Shown: in pieces, positions 1-6,786 of the stretch
How the letters are laid out: every line of letters starts with the position of its first letter
Numbering within the stretch: position 1 is the first letter of the stretch
Origin: Spirochaetales bacterium
GTDB taxonomy: Bacteria; Spirochaetota; Spirochaetia; SZUA-6; DRHE01
Direction of reading: 5' to 3'
Length of the DNA stretch: 7,517 nt
Assembly (NCBI GenBank): GCA_023136785.1
Contig: JAGLQP010000084.1
Coordinates: forward strand, 1 to 7,517
Translations under genes and position numbers: made by a program
Notes under the pieces: model-generated
Seen by the model: only the letters and a program-made list of their open reading frames with translations
What the model was told of the DNA's origin: nothing
Database searches by the model: none

Positions 1-1
1 C

Positions 2-625
2 GGGGAAACGGAAAAGTTGTGTAAGCTCCATGGCAGAAAAGTGTTTCCCCTTGCCATGGATGTACGAGACTTGGATCAAATTCGTCGAGGTGTGGCTGCG
101 GTAGAAAAGGAGTTTAACCGCATCGACATATTGGTGAACAATGCAGGGATCAATCGCCCCACCCCCAGCCTCGAAGTCGACCAGGAGAATTGGGAGGATC
201 ACTTCAATACCAATGTGCGCGGTGGTTACTTCTGTGCCCAGGCTGTGGCCAAAGGGATGATAGAGCGTAAGTTTGGCCGCATTATCTTCATATCCAGTCA
301 ATCGGGGCTGGTCGGTATTCCCGGCCAGCCGGTATATTGCGCGACCAAAGGAGCATTGATCAACCTGGTACGGTCTTTGGGGGTTGAATGGGCTAAGTAT
401 GGAATTACAGTGAACTCGGTTGCCCCAACATTCATAGAGACCAATCTGACCCGGGAGCGTCTGCGAAATCCGGAGTTCCTAAAATTCGTGTTGGGAAAGA
501 TCCCTAAAGGAGAGCTGGCAACCCGAGAAGATGTGGCCTATGCTGCGACGTATTTGGCCAGCGCTGAAGCCGGAATGGTCAACTGCGTCAACCTGTCAGT
601 CGATGGAGGGTGGACTGCCTGGTAA
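2..625 (+). CDS. Short-chain dehydrogenase/reductase (SDR), N-terminus cut by the window edge
   Basis: Classical SDR oxidoreductase, predicted to oxidise or reduce a hydroxyl/keto group with NAD(P)(H). The reading frame is open to the left edge, so the start and the N-terminal TGxxxGxG cofactor-binding loop lie outside; about 208 residues remain of a family that is usually near 250. Visible family motifs are NNAG (nt 137-148), the N-x-N segment after it, the catalytic Ser about 13 residues before the active-site Tyr, and the YCATK form of YxxxK (nt 335-349). The ending VDGGW is typical of SDRs close to gluconate 5-dehydrogenase, 2-deoxygluconate 3-dehydrogenase or glucose dehydrogenase. A TTG at nt 17 could be mistaken for a start, but homology clearly continues upstream of it. 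It ends 91 nt before the GH-like pair on the same strand, so a role in sugar or sugar-acid catabolism is inferred; the substrate is unknown. Confidence 0.93.
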   Translation, partial: GETEKLCKLHGRKVFPLAMDVRDLDQIRRGVAAVEKEFNRIDILVNNAGINRPTPSLEVDQENWEDHFNTNVRGGYFCAQAVAKGMIERKFGRIIFISSQSGLVGIPGQPVYCATKGALINLVRSLGVEWAKYGITVNSVAPTFIETNLTRERLRNPEFLKFVLGKIPKGELATREDVAYAATYLASAEAGMVNCVNLSVDGGWTAW

Positions 626-716
626 GCGCGGTCGTAGATGATGCGAGTGCCAGGCAGGCTTCGAGGAAAAAACCGAGAGAGATAAACTTGCGGGTAGGGA
701 AAGGAGATATCTTCCG
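626..716 (+). promoter_or_regulatory. Intergenic leader with strong ribosome binding site
   Basis: This 91-nt gap separates the SDR gene from the first GH-like gene. AAAGGAG at 700-706 lies 10 nt before the ATG at 717 and fixes that start. I see no convincing -35/-10 pair and no hairpin with a T-run, so read-through from the SDR gene is the simplest reading. Confidence 0.6.
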
Positions 717-2018
717 ATGACAAGCCAAGAGCTGGATCAATATGGCGGATGGAAGAAGGTCAAACATCAAGGGACAGGTTTTTTTCGTTTGGAGAAAATC
801 GACGATCGCTGGTGGTTCATCGATCCGGAAGGACATCCCTTTCTCTCATTGGGCATCAACCACATAAAAGTCAGCGTGCTGCAGGAAGATTACAACCGGC
901 ACGTGTTCACCGAAAAGTACGGAAACGCTGCGGAATTTTATAAACATGTTTTTCACGATCTGAAAGATTGGGGATTTAACACCTTGGGGAACTACAACGA
1001 TGAGGAGATACCCCAAAAGATACCTTTTGTTCATCTGTTTCGCTTCTTGAATATCTCGGGATACCTTGCTTCATGGAAATTCCGAGAGGAATTCTCCCCC
1101 CTTCCATATGAGTATTTCCCTGATATATTCTCTGAGTCTTGGCGCGAAGAATGTGAGAAGAAAGTTGCTGCGGTCTATCTTGAGTTTCGAGACAACCCAT
1201 TCCTGATAGGTTATTTTTTCTCGGATGTTCCAGTCTGGACACAGGGAGATCGCTGGATCGATGCAATCCTGCGGATGGACCCCGCAACTCCAGGTCAAAA
1301 AGTCTACAGTGAGCTGATGGAGCGACGCTATGCCGGGAATATCTCCTCCTGGAATGCTGCATACGGAACTGCCTACAGCGGATTCGAGGAGATTCTTTCC
1401 CGCCCGTTTGATCGTCTTCCGATCAGAGATGAAAAGCGGGTTCGGGAAGATGATGAGACCTTCATGCGGGTCCTGGCCAGGGAGTACTACAAGTATATTG
1501 CCCATCTGATTCGTCGCTACGATTCATATCACCTGCTATTAGGTGATTGCTACGACGGCAATCCCGGGATTCCGGATTTCGTTCTACAAGAAGCGCGCCC
1601 CTATGTCGATGCGCTGTCCCTTCAGTACTACCAGTTTGATCCTTTCGAGGAGCATTTCAAACGAATCGATTACTGGTATCGCATCATTGAAAAACCGGTT
1701 ATCGCCACCGATTCCTGTTATGCTGTGCCCAAACCGAAAATGCCGGATCCTTACGGTCCCCATGTCTCAGGCCATCGAGAACGAGGTTTAAGCTACAGGC
1801 GGTATGTCGAAGCGCTGTTCGGACGCCCGTATGGCATAGGCTGGCTGTGGTGTGGATATATCGACTGGCTCCAAGGCAGCGGCCCACCGGGTAAGCAGGT
1901 AGTTCATCAGCATTCGGGTCTCAAAGATGAGTACGATGAGCCGTATACAGAAGTAACGGATATACTTACAGAGACAAATCGGCAAGTCTATCAGATCGCT
2001 GCCGGCGCGACGTACTAA
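717..2018 (+). CDS. Glycoside-hydrolase-like TIM-barrel protein, paralogue 1 (agarase/GH-A-like, atypical active site)
   Basis: A 433-residue protein with the layout of a clan GH-A (beta/alpha)8 barrel, nearest in look to proteins loosely annotated as agarase (GH50-like). The N-terminus carries the family opening, a GFF-x-LE segment (21-26) followed by RWWFIDPEG (31-39) and FLSLGINH (42-49). WGFNTLG (85-91) follows, then the beta-4 segment LIGYFFSDVP (163-172), HLLLGDCYDGN (272-282), a beta-strand ending in SLQYY (301-305), the beta-7 segment KPVIATDS (326-333), GWLWCGYID (375-383) and QHSGLKD (398-404). In ordinary GH-A enzymes the beta-4 strand ends in Asn-Glu (acid/base) and the beta-7 strand in Glu (nucleophile). 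Here there is Asp170-Val-Pro and Asp332 instead, so the mechanism or even the activity is uncertain. No signal peptide is seen, so a cytoplasmic location is inferred. The next gene, 17 nt downstream, is a paralogue. The family-level fold is likely; the substrate is not known. Confidence 0.85.
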   Translation: MTSQELDQYGGWKKVKHQGTGFFRLEKIDDRWWFIDPEGHPFLSLGINHIKVSVLQEDYNRHVFTEKYGNAAEFYKHVFHDLKDWGFNTLGNYNDEEIPQKIPFVHLFRFLNISGYLASWKFREEFSPLPYEYFPDIFSESWREECEKKVAAVYLEFRDNPFLIGYFFSDVPVWTQGDRWIDAILRMDPATPGQKVYSELMERRYAGNISSWNAAYGTAYSGFEEILSRPFDRLPIRDEKRVREDDETFMRVLAREYYKYIAHLIRRYDSYHLLLGDCYDGNPGIPDFVLQEARPYVDALSLQYYQFDPFEEHFKRIDYWYRIIEKPVIATDSCYAVPKPKMPDPYGPHVSGHRERGLSYRRYVEALFGRPYGIGWLWCGYIDWLQGSGPPGKQVVHQHSGLKDEYDEPYTEVTDILTETNRQVYQIAAGATY

Positions 2019-2020
2019 CC

Positions 2021-2024
2021 GAGG
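2021..2024 (+). promoter_or_regulatory. Ribosome binding site of paralogue 2
   Basis: GAGG in the 17-nt gap between the two GH-like genes lies 11 nt before the ATG at 2036. It supports that start and translation from a shared message. Confidence 0.55.
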
Positions 2025-2035
2025 GACTCTACTCA

Positions 2036-3376
2036 ATGGCATCTGATTTTTATGGCTGGCGGGAAAAACGGGGCAGCAAAACCGGTTTTTTTCACCTGGA
2101 GTACATCGACAACCGATGGTGGCTGATCGATCCGGAGGGTAATGTTTTTCTTTCCTTGGGAATCAACCATGTCAAACCAGAGCTCTTGGCTAGGGATTAT
2201 AACCGCGCGCACTCAGAGAAAAAGTACGGACCGCTCCCCAGACCATTCAGTGTGGAGGCCTTCAAACAGACCAAAGGATGGCAGGTATGGTTGAATACAT
2301 TGCTCGATGATTTCCAGGCCTGGGGGTTTAATACCCTGGGAGGGCTCTCTGCCGCTGATGCACGCCTTCAAGAATTGCCCTACACGATCTGTCTCTATTT
2401 TTGCGATATTTGCCATTGGACTCCAGTGCCCCAAGTCCATTTTCCTGATGTATTCAGCCCGGAGTTCGAAAACCACTGCGACGAGCTGGCTCGAAAAAGA
2501 TGTGGGCCCCTTGCCCAGGATTCCCGACTGGTCGGGTATTTCTTCATTGATTGTCCGATTCTCACCAGAGAAAGTGCCCATAGAAAGTCTGGTAACCTAT
2601 ACTGGGATATGGTTCGAGGACAGACCCCCACATGGCCGGATTCGATCAAATCCCTCAAAGGGTATCATCCAGGCAAACGGATCTACGTGGACTTGATGAG
2701 AAAACGCTACTCCGACATCTCCTCATTCAACAGGATCTATAGCACCAACTGCGAGAGCTTTGAAAGCCTGTACCAAAGGGATATGTCCGAAGCAAAGCCC
2801 ACCGAGTCCGCCCGGGCTGAAGAGGATGATGAGGTGCTGCTTGGCCTGATTCTTGAGCGCTACTACCAGGTGACCCGGGATGCGGTTAAGAGGCATGATC
2901 CCTACCATCTCATTCTTGGAGACCGTTATAACGGTAATATTGGAATCCCGCAGGTGGCTATTGCAGCGATGAGACCGTACGTGGATGTTCTGTCCGTGCA
3001 GTATTATGGATTTTTTGATCAGCAGAAAGAGGATCTGATACGGTGGCATCGGAACAGCGGGAAGCCCATTCTCTTGTGTGATTCCTCGTTCTCCGTTCCC
3101 GATGAGAATATGCCCAATCCGTTTGGCCCTCATATGGAATCTCAGAAAGCCCGCGCTCAAGCCTATGAAGATTATGCGCAGGCTGTTTTCTCACTGTCCT
3201 ATGTAGTTGGCTGGCATCACTGCGGCTATATCGATCAATGGTCCGTTGCTCAAGGTCCAAGACAGCATTCGGGTATCAAAGATGTCTGGGAGAGCCCGTA
3301 TAAGCCATTGATCCAGGCTATGAAACAGGTCAACGGCAACATATATCATATTGCAGCAGGGGAGAAGAAGATATGA
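2036..3376 (+). CDS. Glycoside-hydrolase-like TIM-barrel protein, paralogue 2 (agarase/GH-A-like, atypical active site)
   Basis: A 446-residue protein, collinear over its whole length with the preceding gene, so the pair arose by tandem duplication followed by strong divergence. Shared landmarks are RWWLIDPEG (27-35), FLSLGINH (38-45), WGFNTLG (96-102), FPDVFS (136-141), LVGYFFIDCP (165-174), EDDE (263-266), HLILGDRYNGN (291-301), RPYVDVLSVQYY (313-324), CDSSFSVP (348-355), CGYID (396-400) and QHSGIKD (410-416). The canonical GH-A glutamates are missing here too: beta-4 has Asp172-Cys-Pro and beta-7 has Asp349. A stretch of roughly 20-30 residues around 176-208 has no counterpart in paralogue 1 and is probably a loop that would alter the substrate cleft. 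No signal peptide is evident. The stop codon overlaps the next start by ATGA. The substrate is unknown; it could act on a related linkage, or on the same substrate as part of a complex with paralogue 1. Confidence 0.85.
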   Translation: MASDFYGWREKRGSKTGFFHLEYIDNRWWLIDPEGNVFLSLGINHVKPELLARDYNRAHSEKKYGPLPRPFSVEAFKQTKGWQVWLNTLLDDFQAWGFNTLGGLSAADARLQELPYTICLYFCDICHWTPVPQVHFPDVFSPEFENHCDELARKRCGPLAQDSRLVGYFFIDCPILTRESAHRKSGNLYWDMVRGQTPTWPDSIKSLKGYHPGKRIYVDLMRKRYSDISSFNRIYSTNCESFESLYQRDMSEAKPTESARAEEDDEVLLGLILERYYQVTRDAVKRHDPYHLILGDRYNGNIGIPQVAIAAMRPYVDVLSVQYYGFFDQQKEDLIRWHRNSGKPILLCDSSFSVPDENMPNPFGPHMESQKARAQAYEDYAQAVFSLSYVVGWHHCGYIDQWSVAQGPRQHSGIKDVWESPYKPLIQAMKQVNGNIYHIAAGEKKI

Positions 3377-3900
3377 AATGGTACAATGAACCTTCCTCCT
3401 GGCATCAGGAGGGAGAGAGACTACTGGTGAAATCGGATCCCAAAACCGATTTCTGGCGCAAGACCCATGACGGCGGTATCCGAGACAGTGGCCATTTCTA
3501 TCATCGCGTGATTGGCAGACATTTTACCGCCGAAGTGAAGTTATCCGGTCGTTATACCAGCCTCTACGATCAGGCGGGCTTGATGGTTCGTCTAGATGAA
3601 CTCAATTGGATGAAATGCGGGATCGAATACGTTAATGGCACCCAGAACGCCAGCGTGGTTTGTACTCGGGACTGGTCGGATTGGTCTGTCATCCCTCTGC
3701 CCAATCCACCCACGGTCTGGTTTCGTGCATGCTATCAAGCTACGACCTGTGAAGTGTATTACTCTCTGGATGGAGAGAAATACACCATGATCCGGCAAGC
3801 GTTTCTTCCGGAAGCTCGAAACTACCAGGTCGGCCTCATGATCGCCTCACCCACAGGTGATGGCTTTGAAGTTGAGTTTGAAGGATTTCAGGTGCGATAA
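3373..3900 (+). CDS. DUF1349 family protein (YesU-like, concanavalin-like fold)
   Basis: A 175-residue protein, the normal size for a single DUF1349 domain, a jelly-roll (concanavalin-A-like) family that includes Bacillus subtilis YesU, found in a pectin-use gene cluster. Hallmarks seen: W-x-NEP at the N-terminus (3-7), TDFWR (25-29), GHF (40-42), YDQAGLMVR (65-73), a W-x-K pair (79-81), SDWS (102-105), YSLDGEKY (130-137) and the MIASP strand (156-160). The start ATG overlaps the previous stop as ATGA, with an AGGGGAG ribosome site at 3358-3364, so translation is probably coupled to paralogue 2. No experimentally assigned reaction for the family is known to me; sugar binding or an accessory role in glycan breakdown is inferred from fold and neighbours. 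There is no signal peptide. Its last 13 nt overlap the convergent gene on the other strand. Confidence 0.92.
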   Translation: MKWYNEPSSWHQEGERLLVKSDPKTDFWRKTHDGGIRDSGHFYHRVIGRHFTAEVKLSGRYTSLYDQAGLMVRLDELNWMKCGIEYVNGTQNASVVCTRDWSDWSVIPLPNPPTVWFRACYQATTCEVYYSLDGEKYTMIRQAFLPEARNYQVGLMIASPTGDGFEVEFEGFQVR

Positions 3901-5156
3901 CGCTGCACCCGAACGCGGGCTGTGATCTCGTGAGCCAGCATCCGCTCAACGTGACACTGTCTTGCACAAACCTCACCAATCTCCACACTGGCTGCCGGAG
4001 TCATCCGCTGGTAGGTCACTGTCTTTAAGAACTTGCCCACCCATACACCTCCAGTGTAACGAGCCGCCCGGCTGGTTGGGAGAATGTGGTTGGTACCGAT
4101 CGACTTATCCCCGTAGGCTACAGTAGTCTCTTCGCCGATAAACAGGGAACCGTAATTCCTGAGGCGGGAAAAATAATATTCCGTGTCTTTAACATGAAGT
4201 TCAAGGTGTTCCGGGGCATATGTATCGCTGATTTCCACCGCCTCCTGCGGATCATCGGCTACAATTACTTGGCCGTTTTTAGCCCAGGATACGGAGGCAA
4301 CATCCTTGGTCGGCAGGACTTCCAGCTGTTTTTGCAGCTCGGCTAGTGTCTTTTGTGCAAACTCCTCGGTAAGGCATACGAGCAACTGACCGCTGTTGGG
4401 GTCATGCTCGGCCTGGCCGAGGATGTCACAGGCTACGAGAAATGGATCAGCCTCATCATCGGCAATGATAGCGATCTCGGTAGGACCGGCGAGGAGATCG
4501 ATTCCACATTTCCCGAAAAGCTGCCGTTTAGCCTCGGCTACGAATTTGTTCCCCGCCCCGCACAAAATATCCGCCGGGGGTACCACGCTCATTCCGAAGG
4601 CCATGAAGGCAAAGGCCTGAACCCCGCCAAGAACGAAGATGCGATCCGCCCCGGCTTTCGTCATCGCGTTTATAGTAGCGGGGTAGTAGCCCTCACCTTT
4701 CGCCGGGGGCGTACAGGCGACCACGTTTTGCACACCTGCGACCTTGGCAGGGATAATGCTCATCTGTGCTGAGCCGAACATCGGGTAACGTCCCCCCGGT
4801 ATGTAACTACCCACGCAACTGACGGGGATATGTTTGTGCCCCAGGACGATCCCCGGGCGGATCTCGAGGTCGAGAGACTTCATAGTTGCCAGCTGTGCTT
4901 CGGCAAACCTGCGCACGTTTGTCTGGCAGAAGTCCGTATCCTGAATCAGCTGTTCATCGCATTTGGAGATTGCCTCCTGAATTTGATTTTCGGAAAGCTC
5001 GAAATCAGTAGGATCCCAATCGTCAAACTTCTTGCTGTACTCTCGGACAGCATCCATCCCTCTCTTTTCGAGGGTACGAAGCATCTCCGCCACATAGGTG
5101 GCTGTTTCTTGGTCTTCTTCGAAAAGCCGGTGCCCTCCCTGTTTGATAATCTTCAT
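3888..5156 (-). CDS. HisD-superfamily NAD-dependent dehydrogenase (HpsN-like; catabolic rather than histidine biosynthesis)
   Basis: A 422-residue zinc- and NAD-dependent dehydrogenase of the histidinol dehydrogenase superfamily. Expected metal and catalytic residues are all present: Gln248 and His251 (GQAEHD), Glu316-His317 (APEHLEL), Asp350 (GDKSIGTNH) and His409 near the C-terminus. Other family motifs are YIPGGRYPM (118-126), GNKFVAEAKRQLFG (202-215) and GPTE (224-227). The segment AARYTGGVWVGKFLKT (364-379), where biosynthetic HisD has an AARAYSGLS-type sequence, resembles sulfopropanediol dehydrogenase HpsN and related catabolic enzymes. The family oxidises a primary alcohol through an aldehyde to an acid, so a sugar-derived polyol or similar alcohol is a plausible substrate. 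No his genes are nearby. The start ATG overlaps the upstream GH5 stop as ATGA, and AAGGAAG (complement of 5164-5170) sits 7 nt before it, so the two are one operon. The superfamily call is firm; the substrate is inference. Confidence 0.9.
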   Translation of the reverse strand: MKIIKQGGHRLFEEDQETATYVAEMLRTLEKRGMDAVREYSKKFDDWDPTDFELSENQIQEAISKCDEQLIQDTDFCQTNVRRFAEAQLATMKSLDLEIRPGIVLGHKHIPVSCVGSYIPGGRYPMFGSAQMSIIPAKVAGVQNVVACTPPAKGEGYYPATINAMTKAGADRIFVLGGVQAFAFMAFGMSVVPPADILCGAGNKFVAEAKRQLFGKCGIDLLAGPTEIAIIADDEADPFLVACDILGQAEHDPNSGQLLVCLTEEFAQKTLAELQKQLEVLPTKDVASVSWAKNGQVIVADDPQEAVEISDTYAPEHLELHVKDTEYYFSRLRNYGSLFIGEETTVAYGDKSIGTNHILPTSRAARYTGGVWVGKFLKTVTYQRMTPAASVEIGEVCARQCHVERMLAHEITARVRVQRYRT

Positions 5157-6595
5157 GGCGATACTTCCTTCTTTATCGAGTGCTTCCTCACCACCTCGAG
5201 CATCCCTTCATTCTGAATACACTTTCGGAAGGCGAAGGAGCTGAGAATCTCATCCGTTTTTTCTTCGGAAAGGCTGCGAAAGAGTCTGGCCATGGCCGGT
5301 TGGAGAAACGTCCCGGTGAATCCAGACAGGGCTGCTTGTACCAGATACTGTTCCAGGGCACCGAGATCGGTATCCGGTTGGCCACATACCGAATGGATAT
5401 GCCGAGTCAGATCCTGCACCATGATCTTGGCCTTAGTTGCCGGCAACCACTTCATCCAGAAGTCGGTATAGAGTTCCTGCTTCATCTTTAAGACTGGTCG
5501 GATCCTCTCCATGTACTCCGATTCGGGATCGAGCATCACCCAGCCCATCACGCCAACATCTTTGTATGTCCAAGTTGTCCAGTGGGCACCGTACTGCTCG
5601 AAAACATCGATCTGATCATCCAGAGCACACAACCGGTCCTCGACTTCCTTCTCAGGTCCATTGTAAACAGAGCCGAACTCACCGATAAGAATAGGTACTT
5701 TGTGCTTATGTACATAGCGAGTACCCTCATGGGCTTTATAAATATCCTCCTGCTTGCGTCGATCCCAGTGCTCTCCCCCAATTTCCCCCGGGTAAGTTCC
5801 AGGACCAAAGCCGGCCGGATTGTAATTATGGCTGGAGTAAATCAGGTTGGGGGCGAAAGGCTCTTCAAGGCCGTCAAAAAGCAGGGAGTAATAGTCTCCC
5901 TCCAAAAATATGATATGATAAGGATCGATTTCGCGTATGTTCGAAACGAGCCGGCGGTACAGACGATTGATGGCATCCCAATTGGGCGATCCTTTTGGGG
6001 CGAATCTTCCGGAGAGCTCGCCACTGTACGGCTCATTCATCAAGTTGTACCCGGCGATAACGGCTCGCTCCTTGTATCTCCGGGCGAACTCCTTCCAGAG
6101 TTCCACCAAACGGTCCTGAAAGTGGCGGTGAACCCAAAGCAGGGGGTGCCGGCTGGAGTTGTCGCTGTGCCAGGATGAGTTCTGAGAGCCCGGGACAGCA
6201 TGAAGGTCTAGAATCGCGTACAGGTTATTTTTTTCACACCAATCCAACACCCGGTCCAAACGGGTAAATCCTCCCTCTCTATATTGAAAGGGATCGGCGT
6301 CGTCCTCAAAGTGGCGGTAGTTCAGCGGCAGGCGAACTACGGTGGATCCGCACTTCTTCAGAAAGGCAATATCTTCTTCAGACAGAAAGTAATCGAGCAA
6401 TCTATTGAAGAAGAACTCCGCCCTTTCTCTGCCAAGGATCTCTGCGAATGAGGAGCGAATTCCATTTTCAGCTCCGGGGTACCCGTTGATGAAGTTTTCC
6501 ATGTTCATCCATCCGCCTATACAGGTGCCCCGCAAAACCACGGCTTTCCCCTCGGCATCGACAACTCGATCTTTTTGAACTTGAAGCATATTCAT
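5153..6595 (-). CDS. Glycoside hydrolase family 5 (cellulase-family beta-glycosidase), cytoplasmic
   Basis: A 480-residue retaining glycosidase of family GH5. In order, from the chosen start: VLRGTCIGGWMN (20-31), the RLPLNYRHF strand (88-96) with its conserved Arg, the DLHAVPGSQN strand (130-139), acid/base Glu188 in NLMNEP, HNY (256-258), nucleophile Glu306 in LIGEFGS, and WTTWTYKD (339-346). All expected catalytic residues are intact. About 95 residues follow the barrel and probably form a helical tail that I do not recognise. The frame stays open to a TTG at 6715, but the extra 40 residues look non-homologous, have no ribosome site and only a weak hydrophobic patch. ATG at 6595 (or the ATG two codons later, 6589) begins right before the usual GH5 N-terminus. 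Without a signal peptide it should act on imported oligosaccharides, possibly a beta-glucan or mannan type; the specificity cannot be read. It leads a two-gene operon with the HisD-like enzyme. Confidence 0.93.
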   Translation of the reverse strand: MNMLQVQKDRVVDAEGKAVVLRGTCIGGWMNMENFINGYPGAENGIRSSFAEILGRERAEFFFNRLLDYFLSEEDIAFLKKCGSTVVRLPLNYRHFEDDADPFQYREGGFTRLDRVLDWCEKNNLYAILDLHAVPGSQNSSWHSDNSSRHPLLWVHRHFQDRLVELWKEFARRYKERAVIAGYNLMNEPYSGELSGRFAPKGSPNWDAINRLYRRLVSNIREIDPYHIIFLEGDYYSLLFDGLEEPFAPNLIYSSHNYNPAGFGPGTYPGEIGGEHWDRRKQEDIYKAHEGTRYVHKHKVPILIGEFGSVYNGPEKEVEDRLCALDDQIDVFEQYGAHWTTWTYKDVGVMGWVMLDPESEYMERIRPVLKMKQELYTDFWMKWLPATKAKIMVQDLTRHIHSVCGQPDTDLGALEQYLVQAALSGFTGTFLQPAMARLFRSLSEEKTDEILSSFAFRKCIQNEGMLEVVRKHSIKKEVSP

Positions 6596-6773
6596 AGAGG
6601 GAGCATAGCAACGGCTAGTCAAAAATGCAATTAGAAAACTGGTGGACAGTATTCTAGGGTCACGCGGGTGATGCTCCTGAAGGATGACACCTGTATCCGC
6701 TATCTGTGCTGTCAACGCCGGACCGGGTTGAGTTAGGACGGATCAGACATTCTCCACCCGAACTTCCACCCCC
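6596..6773 (-). other. Non-coding spacer upstream of GH5
   Basis: About 180 nt with no supportable gene. It holds the candidate promoter described separately and a loosely symmetric TGACA...TGTCA pair (6685-6714) that could be an operator, although five-base arms are weak evidence. No other structure is evident. Confidence 0.4.
6602..6630 (-). promoter_or_regulatory. Possible sigma70-like promoter for the GH5-HisD operon, near-leaderless
   Basis: On the minus strand, TTGCAT (6630-6625) and TATGCT (6607-6602) are separated by exactly 17 nt. The -10-like box ends 6 nt before the ATG at 6595, so transcription would start at or next to the start codon. This fits the lack of any purine-rich ribosome site there. 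The boxes match consensus only partly (3/6 and 4/6), so chance is a real alternative. Confidence 0.3.
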
Positions 6774-6786
6774 CTATGTCAGGGGG
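6770..6786. repeat. Short perfect hairpin, 6-bp GC-rich stem
   Basis: CCCCCT and AGGGGG flank the 5-nt loop ATGTC, giving a strong stem. It lies just beyond the molybdopterin oxidoreductase remnant, overlapping its stop codon, and about 135 nt downstream of the repeat-protein gene. No T-run follows on either strand, so it is not a standard intrinsic terminator. It may still stall polymerase or protect a 3' end. Confidence 0.4.

Noticed and set aside
976..1505. Minus-strand open frames of 128 and 144 residues
   Set aside because: Antisense to GH-like paralogue 1 in a motif-rich region, with no family features of their own.
717..3376. Firm call of the two paralogues as agarases
   Set aside because: The resemblance is in scaffold motifs only; the canonical catalytic glutamates are not where agarases have them, so substrate and activity cannot be claimed.
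3888..5156. Assignment as histidine-biosynthesis hisD
   Set aside because: The catalytic residues fit, but the substrate-side segment is of the HpsN-like type and the neighbours are glycan genes.
5582..6178. 198-residue open frame on the plus strand
   Set aside because: Lies wholly antisense to the GH5 catalytic domain, which has intact motifs; the translation has no recognisable features.
6596..6715. 40-residue N-terminal extension of GH5 from a TTG at 6715
   Set aside because: No ribosome site, a rare start codon, non-homologous sequence and only a poor hydrophobic patch; the normal GH5 N-terminus begins just after the ATG at 6595/6589.
6770..6786. Intrinsic terminator
   Set aside because: The stem is strong but neither side is followed by a T-run, so it is kept only as a hairpin.
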